A stretch of DNA of 11,589 nucleotides, from positions 1 through 11,589 of the forward strand of contig DAHVRS010000233.1 of assembly GCA_027322375.1 (NCBI GenBank), in the 5' to 3' direction. A model generated the notes under the pieces. That model was not told the DNA's origin and searched no databases. It saw only the letters and a program-made list of their open reading frames with translations. The first letter of the stretch is position 1. The number at the start of each line of letters is the position of its first letter. A program made the position numbers and the translations under genes. Positions 6,645 to 11,589 of the stretch are shown here, in pieces. The stretch comes from Brachybacterium sp. Its GTDB lineage: Bacteria; Actinomycetota; Actinomycetes; Actinomycetales; Dermabacteraceae.

Positions 6645-8891
6645 TCAGGCGGGCTCGCCGGCGGCGGGCTCGCGGGTCAGGGAGAGCATCAGGCCCTGCT
6701 CGGGGTCGAGCAGCGGGGCGGCGAGGCCGCTCGTGGTGAGCACAGCGCCGGGCAGCAGCACGGAGCCCTCGGCGAGGGCGCGGGCGAGCCACGGCGGGGA
6801 GGTGAGATGGCTGGGCGGTCCGCTGGGCAGGACCGGGCGCAGCCGGTAGGCGGCCTCGGGGTCCAGGCCCGGCAGCTGCAGGCGCGGGTGCTGGGAGGTG
6901 TCCGCGCGGCCGACGGTGCTCAGCGCGAACAGCGCGCGGCCGCGGTCCTCGGAGACCACGCCCTGCAGCCAGAGCGGGCTCTCCCCGCGATCGGCGCGCA
7001 CCAGCTCGCCCGTGAACAGCAGCTCGCGCTGCTCCTTGTACAGCGCGATCCAGGCGCGCAGCTCGGTGAGCTCCTGCGCGCTCGCCGCGCCCAGGTCCCA
7101 TTCGATCCCGAGGTGGCCCATGAGGGCGCTGTGCGCGCGGAAGCCCAGGGTGTGCAGGCGCCCGGTGGTGTGGGAGCGGCCGGAGGCGACGTGGCTGCCC
7201 ATGAGCTCGAGCGGGATCAGCTGCGAGGTCCAGCGGTTCATCTGCTGGCGCTCGAGCGGGTCGATGCAGTCCGAGACCCACACCCGATCGGTGTGCTCGA
7301 GGACGGCGAGGTCGATGCGGGCCCCGCCCGAGGAGCAGGACTCGATCTCCAGGCCCGGCCGGACCGCGCGCAGCTCGTCCATGAGGCGGTAGGCGGCGAG
7401 CGTCTGCTCGTGCACGGCGGCGCGGCCGGTGGCACGGGTCGAGGCCTCGAGCAGGTCGCGGTTGTGGTCCCACTTGAGATAGGAGATCTGGTGCGCCTCG
7501 AGCACGGCGACGAGCTGGTCGCGCACATGCGCGTAGGCGCCGGGCTCGGTCAGGTTCAGCACCTGCTGGTGGCGGGATTCCAGCGGCAGGGCCGACGGGG
7601 TGGGGCCGAGGATCCACTCGGGATGGGCGCGGGCGAGATCCGAGTCCTCGTTGACCATCTCCGGCTCGACCCAGAGCCCGAACTGCATCCCGAGCCCGAT
7701 CACGTGGTCCACGAGCGGGCCGAGCCCGTCCGGCCATACGGCGGGAGAGACCTCCCAGTCGCCGAGGCCGGAGAAGTCATCGCGGCGGGAGCCGAACCAG
7801 CCGTCGTCCAGCACGAAGCGCTCCACCCCGAGCGCGGCGGCGCTGTCCGCGAGCGCGGTGAGGCGCTCGAGGTCGTGGTCGAAGTACACCGCCTCCCAGA
7901 CGTTCAGCGTCACCGGACGGTGGGTGTCGACGTGGCCGGGACGGGAGCGGAGGTGACGGTGGAAGCGGGCAGCGACGGCGTCGAGGCCGATCCCGTGGGA
8001 GGCGTACAGCCACGGGCCCTCGTACGCCTCGCCGGGGCCGAGGATGACCTCGCCCGGCAGCAGCAGCTCGCCGCCGCCGAGCACGGACTGGCCGGTGCTG
8101 ATCTTCTCGGCGAGGTGGCGATGGTTGCCGGAGAAGGCGGTGTGCACGGCCCACACCTCGCCGTCCCGGAAGCCGAAGCCGGGCCGGCCCGCGTGCAGGA
8201 CATAGGCGGAGTCCGCGCCGGTGCGGCCGCGGCGGTTCTCGCGCAGATGGGTGCCAGCAGTGAAGGCGCGGCGCTGCGGGGTGCGCTCCTTCGACCAGCG
8301 GCCCGCGAAGTCCAGCAGCTCCTCCGCCTCGCCCGGGACGGGGACGGCGAGGGTGAGCTCCTCGAGTCCGTACGGCGTGGCGCCGGTGTTCGTCACGGTC
8401 GCGCGCAGGCGCAGCAGACCGGTGGGCAGCAGCTCGATATCGAGCACGACGGCGAGACCCTGCGCTGCGTCGGCGAGCTCGCAGCGCACCTGAGCGTCGC
8501 CGGTCTCCGCGTGGGCGTCCTCGAGCGGGACGCCGTCCACGAGGATCTGCTCGGTGACCAGGCGCGTCGCCCAGCTGGAGCCGTCGGGGCGGGCCCCGGC
8601 GAGGCCCTGCCTGCCGATCCAGCCGTCGGACTGCTGAGGGAGAAGCCCCACCCGCACCGGCACGTCCACCGCGTTCTGGGGGACGGGCTCCACGGCCGCC
8701 TCGCACAGGGCGTCCAAGCCCGCCGCGCCGAGCGGGCCGAGGGCCGCGCCCCAGTGCGCGAGGGCGGGGAGACGCCCGTCGGTGACGTCGAGGACGGCGG
8801 AGACGCCGGCGGTGCTGAGGTGCACGCGGCGGGTCAGGCCGGGGGGTGGGGCGGTGACGGTCGTGTCGAGGGGGATCCTGCGCGGGGTCAT
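6645..8891 (-). CDS. Alpha-galactosidase, glycoside hydrolase family 36
   Basis: A 748-residue enzyme, the usual length for bacterial GH36 alpha-galactosidases. It hydrolyses terminal alpha-1,6-galactosyl residues of melibiose, raffinose and related sugars with retention of configuration. Residues 1-310 form the N-terminal beta-supersandwich region and 320-650 the TIM-barrel, with a C-terminal beta domain after that. Barrel motifs are WEAVYFDHD (332-340), DDGWFGSRRDDF (362-373), GLWVEPEMVNEDS (405-417), the nucleophile motif YLKWDHNR with Asp475, CSSGGAR (519-525) and the acid/base segment SDCID (540-544). No signal peptide is present, so it acts in the cytoplasm on imported sugar. The ATG at 8889-8891 is chosen because GGAGG (8896-8900) lies 4 nt upstream. 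A TTG-initiated extension to 8948 would overlap the promoter -10 box. It is the first gene of the importer operon. Confidence 0.95.
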   Translation of the reverse strand: MTPRRIPLDTTVTAPPPGLTRRVHLSTAGVSAVLDVTDGRLPALAHWGAALGPLGAAGLDALCEAAVEPVPQNAVDVPVRVGLLPQQSDGWIGRQGLAGARPDGSSWATRLVTEQILVDGVPLEDAHAETGDAQVRCELADAAQGLAVVLDIELLPTGLLRLRATVTNTGATPYGLEELTLAVPVPGEAEELLDFAGRWSKERTPQRRAFTAGTHLRENRRGRTGADSAYVLHAGRPGFGFRDGEVWAVHTAFSGNHRHLAEKISTGQSVLGGGELLLPGEVILGPGEAYEGPWLYASHGIGLDAVAARFHRHLRSRPGHVDTHRPVTLNVWEAVYFDHDLERLTALADSAAALGVERFVLDDGWFGSRRDDFSGLGDWEVSPAVWPDGLGPLVDHVIGLGMQFGLWVEPEMVNEDSDLARAHPEWILGPTPSALPLESRHQQVLNLTEPGAYAHVRDQLVAVLEAHQISYLKWDHNRDLLEASTRATGRAAVHEQTLAAYRLMDELRAVRPGLEIESCSSGGARIDLAVLEHTDRVWVSDCIDPLERQQMNRWTSQLIPLELMGSHVASGRSHTTGRLHTLGFRAHSALMGHLGIEWDLGAASAQELTELRAWIALYKEQRELLFTGELVRADRGESPLWLQGVVSEDRGRALFALSTVGRADTSQHPRLQLPGLDPEAAYRLRPVLPSGPPSHLTSPPWLARALAEGSVLLPGAVLTTSGLAAPLLDPEQGLMLSLTREPAAGEPA

Positions 8892-8938
8892 CGGGCCTCC
8901 GGGGTCGGGCGGGGACGCGGAGGGTCTCTGCCGCACCG

Positions 8939-8950
8939 CTTTAGGCAAAG
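8939..8950. promoter_or_regulatory. Candidate operator CTTT-N4-AAAG at the agalactosidase promoter
   Basis: CTTTAGGCAAAG is an inverted repeat with 4-bp arms and a 4-nt centre. It overlaps the -10 box and predicted transcription start of the leftward operon, the right place for a repressor. It lies in a 26-bp AT-rich island (8939-8964, 8 G/C bases) that also contains TTTA and TAAA at its outer ends. The cognate regulator is probably the ROK protein, but a LacI-type regulator encoded elsewhere is equally possible. Confidence 0.4.
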
Positions 8951-8976
8951 TATGAAAATAAACCCGGTTCCGTCAA
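8947..8976 (-). promoter_or_regulatory. Sigma70-like promoter of the alpha-galactoside operon
   Basis: On the minus strand, TTGACG (8971-8976) is a near-consensus -35 box and TACTTT (8947-8952) a plausible -10 box, separated by 18 nt. Transcription would start near 8940, giving a leader of about 50 nt before the ATG at 8891. The AT-rich spacer contrasts sharply with the surrounding sequence. This promoter would serve the galactosidase, both permeases and the binding protein. Confidence 0.65.
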
Positions 8977-8984
8977 GTGCCCGC

Positions 8985-8997
8985 CGTCCGTCGGACG
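8985..8997. repeat. Perfect dyad CGTCCG-T-CGGACG
   Basis: A 13-nt perfect palindrome with a single central T. It lies 9 bp upstream of the -35 box of the operon promoter, in the divergent intergenic region. It could be a binding site for a dimeric regulator. Its role is unknown, and short GC-rich dyads also arise by chance. Confidence 0.45.
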
Positions 8998-9024
8998 CGC
9001 GCCGCGGATGCTCGCCGCTGGCGC

Positions 9025-9034
9025 TCGACGTCGA
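9025..9034. repeat. Perfect palindrome TCGACGTCGA
   Basis: A 10-bp perfect palindrome in the divergent region, upstream of the stronger dyad near the aminotransferase promoter. No known operator is recognised in it, and a chance occurrence is possible at this base composition. Confidence 0.3.
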
Positions 9035-9053
9035 CGCAGGGGGCAGCAGTGGA

Positions 9054-9077
9054 CGTCAGGGGCCGCGTCCCCTGACG
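9054..9077. promoter_or_regulatory. 9-bp perfect inverted repeat upstream of the aminotransferase
   Basis: CGTCAGGGG (9054-9062) and CCCCTGACG (9069-9077) are perfectly complementary around a 6-nt centre (CCGCGT). The repeat ends 6 bp before the TACCCT -10 candidate at 9084-9089, so it would cover the -35 region. This placement favours an operator for a dimeric transcription factor over an RNA hairpin, because it would lie upstream of the transcript. The regulator is unknown. Confidence 0.55.
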
Positions 9078-9083
9078 GAGCGA

Positions 9084-9089
9084 TACCCT
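9084..9089 (+). promoter_or_regulatory. Putative -10 box of the aminotransferase gene
   Basis: TACCCT fits the actinobacterial TAnnnT -10 pattern. Transcription would start near 9096, leaving a leader of about 28 nt that contains the AGGAG ribosome-binding site (9111-9115), 8 nt before the ATG at 9124. No good -35 is visible, and the place where it should be is occupied by the inverted repeat. Confidence 0.4.
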
Positions 9090-9123
9090 GTCGCACACCC
9101 CGACCAGGCCAGGAGCCCCAGAC

Positions 9124-10335
9124 ATGATCTTCACCCAGTCCTCGAAGCTGCGCGACGTGTGCTACGAGATCCGAGGACCGGTCCCCGCAGAGGCAGCCCG
9201 TATGGAGGCCGAGGGGCACAAGATCATCAAGCTGAACATCGGCAACCCCGCACCCTTCGGCTTCGAGGCGCCGGACGAGATCCTCGTGGACATGATCCGC
9301 ACCCTGCCCACCGCGCAGGGCTACTCGGACTCCAAGGGCATCGTCTCCGCCCGTCGCGCGGTCGCGCAGTACTACCAGACCAAGGGCATGCCCGGCATGG
9401 GCCTGGATGACATCTACCTCGGCAACGGTGTCTCCGAGCTCATCCAGATGACCTGCCAGGCGCTCGTGGACGACGGGGACGAGGTACTCGTGCCCGCGCC
9501 GGACTATCCGCTGTGGACCGCCTCGGTCGCGCTTGCCGGCGGCCGCGCCGTCCACTACCGCTGCGATGAGGAGCAGCACTGGTGGCCGGACGTCTCCGAC
9601 ATCGCGGACAGGGTCACCCCGCGCACCAAGGCGATCGTCGTCATCAACCCCAACAACCCCACCGGCGCGGTCTACCCCGAGCATGTCCTGAAGGACATCG
9701 TCGACGTCGCGCGCAAGCACGGGCTGATGATCCTCGCCGACGAGATCTACGACAAGATCCTCTACGACGACGCGGTCCACCACCACATCGCGAAGCTCGC
9801 CCCCGACCTGCTCACGATCACCTTCAACGGCCTGTCCAAGGCGTACCGGGTGGCCGGCTTCCGTGCCGGCTGGATGGCGTTGTACGGCCCGAAGGAGAAC
9901 GCGACCAGCTTCATCGAGGGCCTCGACGTGCTCTCGAACATGCGCCTGTGCCCGAACGTCCCCGCCCAGCACATCATCGCGACCGCGCTCGGCGGCTACC
10001 AGAGCGTCGGCGAGCTGCTCCTGCCCGGCGGGCGCCTGCGCGAGCAGCGCGACGTCGCCTACGAGGGGCTCAGCGCGATCGACGGCGTGGACGTGGAGAA
10101 GGCGCAGGGGGCGCTGTACATGTTCCCGCGCATCGACCCGGAGATGTACCGCATCGAGGACGATGAGCAGTTCGCCTATGACCTGCTGCGCTCGAAGAAG
10201 CTCCTGGTCACGCACGGCACGGGCTTCAACTACCCGCACCCGGACCACTTCCGCCTGGTGACCCTGCCGGCCGTGGACATGCTCGCCGAGGCGGTGGACC
10301 GGATCGCCGACCACCTCGCGTCGATCCGGCGCTGA
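9124..10335 (+). CDS. alaA: PLP-dependent aminotransferase, AlaA type (probable glutamate-pyruvate transaminase)
   Basis: A 403-residue fold-type I aminotransferase. It probably transfers the amino group between glutamate and pyruvate to make alanine, although related family members accept other 2-oxo acids. Key elements are LNIGNPAPFGF (37-47) near the substrate site, NGVSELIQM (101-109) in the PLP phosphate-binding region and PNNPTG (176-181) with PLP-contacting Asn178. ADEIYD (205-210) has Asp206, which pairs with the pyridine nitrogen. The Schiff-base Lys239 is in NGLSKAYRVAGFRAGW, and FRLVTLP (376-382) has Arg377, which binds the substrate carboxylate. The N-terminus (FTQSSKLRDVCYEIRGPV) is characteristic of AlaA-type enzymes. 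AGGAG 8 nt upstream supports the ATG. It is divergent from the galactoside operon and functionally unrelated to it. A strong terminator follows. Confidence 0.92.
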   Translation: MIFTQSSKLRDVCYEIRGPVPAEAARMEAEGHKIIKLNIGNPAPFGFEAPDEILVDMIRTLPTAQGYSDSKGIVSARRAVAQYYQTKGMPGMGLDDIYLGNGVSELIQMTCQALVDDGDEVLVPAPDYPLWTASVALAGGRAVHYRCDEEQHWWPDVSDIADRVTPRTKAIVVINPNNPTGAVYPEHVLKDIVDVARKHGLMILADEIYDKILYDDAVHHHIAKLAPDLLTITFNGLSKAYRVAGFRAGWMALYGPKENATSFIEGLDVLSNMRLCPNVPAQHIIATALGGYQSVGELLLPGGRLREQRDVAYEGLSAIDGVDVEKAQGALYMFPRIDPEMYRIEDDEQFAYDLLRSKKLLVTHGTGFNYPHPDHFRLVTLPAVDMLAEAVDRIADHLASIRR

Positions 10336-10340
10336 TCCCG

Positions 10341-10404
10341 CCGCACAACGGCCGACGGCCGGGGAGCTGCCACGAGGGCAGGTCCCCGGCCGTCGGCCGT
10401 GCGG
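10341..10404. terminator. Long bidirectional terminator hairpin
   Basis: The 18-nt segment at 10348-10365 is perfectly complementary to 10383-10400. The 17-nt interior can add an inner stem, CTGCC (10367-10371) with GGCAG (10377-10381). Beyond a 3-nt bulge, CCGC (10341-10344) pairs with GCGG (10401-10404). It lies between the convergent aminotransferase (end 10335) and reductase (end 10427) genes and should stop transcription from both sides. There is no U-tract. Confidence 0.8.
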
Positions 10405-10426
10405 GTGGTGTCAGACGTGCGAGGGC

Positions 10427-11589
10427 TCAGACATGGGAAGGCTGCGGCATCCCCTCGCGGGAGACGCGCACCATCTCCTCGCGCTCGACGACCTTCACAC
10501 GGGCGCGCGGCTCACCGTCCGCGTCCACCGCGGCGGCGCCGAGCGCCTTCTCGTGCTCGTCCAGCGCCATCCAGCCGTCCCAGGTCGTGTACTCGACGCC
10601 GCGATCATCCAGCACGCGCAGGATCGCATCGGCCTCCCGCTCGGGGGCCTGCGGGATCGCTCCCGCCTCGAGGTCCTCGAGCAGCGAGCCGATGGTCTCC
10701 AGCGCGTCGGACTTCGTGGCGCCGATGAGGCCCACGGGACCGCGCTTGATCCAGCCGTTCGTGTACAGGCCCGGCAGCACCTCGCCGTCCGCGGTGACGC
10801 GGCCGGCGGCGTTGGTGATGACGCCGCGGCGGGCGTCGTAGGGGATGCCCGGCAGCTCGGAGCCGTGGTAGCCGACGGCGCGGTAGACGGCGCCCAGCTC
10901 GTAGTCGATCATCTCGCCGGTGCCCTCGAGGTTGCCCTCGGCATCCAGGCGCGTGCGCTCGAAGCGCATGCCGGTGACCTTGCCGTCCTCGCCGAGGATC
11001 TCGACGGGGCGGTGCCAGAAGTGCATGTGCAGGCGGCGCTGGACGGGCCCGCCGTGGCGGTCCGTGGGCTCCTCGCCGGCGGCCTCGCGGCGCTCCTGCT
11101 CCTCGAGCCAGGAGACGAAGGTCTGCACGACCTGGTCGGTGCGCTTGTCCGCCTTGATCGCCTCCCACTCCTCCTCGCTGATCTGGGCGAGGTCGCGCGG
11201 GTCCATGACGATCTGCAGGCCCTTGGGGTGGGCGAGCTCGCGGGCCTCGAGCGGCGAGAACTTGGTCTGCGCCGGGCCGCGACGGCCGAAGATGTGCACG
11301 TCCTGAGTGCGGGCGGCGGAGAGGCCCTGGTGGACGTTGTCGGGGATCTCGGTGGTCAGCAGCTCATCAGCGCTCTTGGAGAGCACGCGGGCCACGTCGA
11401 GGGCGACGTTGCCGTTCCCGATGACGGCGACCTGCTCGGCCTCGAGCGCCCAGGTGCGGGGGTAGTCGGGGTTGCCGTCGTACCAGGCCACGAAGTCCGC
11501 GGCGCCGAAGGAGCCCTCGAGCTCGATGCCGGGGATCTGCAGGTGCGCGTCCTTGAGCGCGCCGGTGGCGAAGATGACCGCGTCGTAGT
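10427..11589 (-). CDS. fprA: Ferredoxin-NADP+ reductase, FprA/adrenodoxin reductase type (5' end outside window)
   Basis: The C-terminal 386 residues of an FAD- and NADP(H)-dependent reductase, which transfers electrons between NADPH and ferredoxin. The frame is open to the right edge and begins with YDAVIFATGALKDAHLQIPG, a conserved stretch of the family, so the GTG at 11491 is internal and not the start. The NADP-binding Rossmann motif AVIGNGNVALDVARVL is at about 54-69 of the visible part. It is followed by GRRGPAQTKFS (about 101-111), where arginines usually hold the NADP 2'-phosphate, and by GLYTNGWIKRGPVGLIGATKSDA (about 273-295), the conserved C-terminal FAD/NADP block. Family members are about 450-460 residues, so roughly 70-80 N-terminal residues with the FAD GxGxxG motif are missing. 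The visible part has no frameshift. It is convergent with the aminotransferase gene. Confidence 0.93.
   Translation of the reverse strand, partial: YDAVIFATGALKDAHLQIPGIELEGSFGAADFVAWYDGNPDYPRTWALEAEQVAVIGNGNVALDVARVLSKSADELLTTEIPDNVHQGLSAARTQDVHIFGRRGPAQTKFSPLEARELAHPKGLQIVMDPRDLAQISEEEWEAIKADKRTDQVVQTFVSWLEEQERREAAGEEPTDRHGGPVQRRLHMHFWHRPVEILGEDGKVTGMRFERTRLDAEGNLEGTGEMIDYELGAVYRAVGYHGSELPGIPYDARRGVITNAAGRVTADGEVLPGLYTNGWIKRGPVGLIGATKSDALETIGSLLEDLEAGAIPQAPEREADAILRVLDDRGVEYTTWDGWMALDEHEKALGAAAVDADGEPRARVKVVEREEMVRVSREGMPQPSHV

Noticed and set aside
5674..7737. An open reading frame of 687 codons on the minus strand.
   Set aside because: It is an alternative frame of the GH36 and MalF-type genes, rich in Arg, Pro and Ala, without motifs.
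8892..8948. TTG-initiated N-terminal extension of the alpha-galactosidase.
   Set aside because: The TTG at 8946-8948 overlaps the predicted -10 box, so it would not be in the mRNA. The ATG at 8891 has its own SD.
6033..9410. An open reading frame of 1125 codons on the plus strand.
   Set aside because: It is antisense to the alpha-galactosidase, part of the MalF-type gene and the promoter region. Its translation is a low-complexity Arg/Gly/Glu/His mixture with no domain, which is expected from opposite-strand frames of GC-rich codon usage.
11489..11491. GTG as the start of the reductase.
   Set aside because: The frame continues upstream into a conserved family segment (YDAVIFATGA) and out of the window, so the gene is partial and the GTG is internal.
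1..11589. Possible defence island, prophage, CRISPR array, integron or biosynthetic cluster.
   Set aside because: No nuclease, helicase, integrase, transposase, toxin or repeat-spacer pattern was seen. All recognisable genes are metabolic, transport or envelope related.

Overview
The window is very GC-rich with strong G/C preference at third codon positions, TAnnnT-type -10 boxes, a Tat-type lipoprotein signal and a FprA-type flavoprotein. This points to a high-GC actinobacterium. A Micrococcales lineage such as Brachybacterium or another Dermabacteraceae member is my best guess from gene style, but no marker gene in the window proves it.

Layout. (1) Positions 3-1334, rightward: a two-helix membrane protein with a C-terminal bacterial PH-like domain, then a DUF4126 integral membrane protein. 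(2) Positions 1373-2056, leftward: a 227-residue protein that I do not recognise. (3) Positions 2162-3322, rightward: a ROK-family transcriptional regulator, probably leaderless, whose sugar-kinase zinc motif has been lost. (4) Positions 3359-8891, leftward: a four-gene alpha-galactoside operon, in transcription order GH36 alpha-galactosidase, MalF-type permease, MalG-type permease and Tat/lipoprotein solute-binding protein. (5) Positions 8892-9123: a 232-bp divergent regulatory region with a clear leftward sigma70-like promoter in an AT-rich island and several perfect dyads. (6) Positions 9124-10335, rightward: an AlaA-type PLP aminotransferase. (7) From 10427 to the right edge, leftward: the C-terminal part (386 residues) of a FprA/adrenodoxin-reductase-type ferredoxin-NADP+ reductase.

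How the genes fit together. The solute-binding protein and the two permeases form a CUT1-class importer that probably brings in melibiose, raffinose-type oligosaccharides or other alpha-galactosides. The cytoplasmic GH36 enzyme then releases galactose. No ATPase is encoded here, so the importer probably borrows a shared MsiK-type ATPase encoded elsewhere. The ROK protein, convergent with the end of the operon, is the natural candidate for its repressor. A CTTT-N4-AAAG dyad overlapping the -10 box of the operon promoter is a candidate operator.

All three convergent gene junctions carry a strong hairpin, and two of these overlap a stop codon. The most elaborate, an 18-bp perfect stem between the aminotransferase and the reductase genes, looks like a bidirectional terminator. 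I found no CRISPR array, tRNA, rRNA, transposase, phage gene or recognisable defence system. Most of the window is ordinary sugar-catabolism and housekeeping content. The points most worth a second look are the zinc-less ROK regulator, the divergent regulatory region and the unrecognised 227-residue protein.
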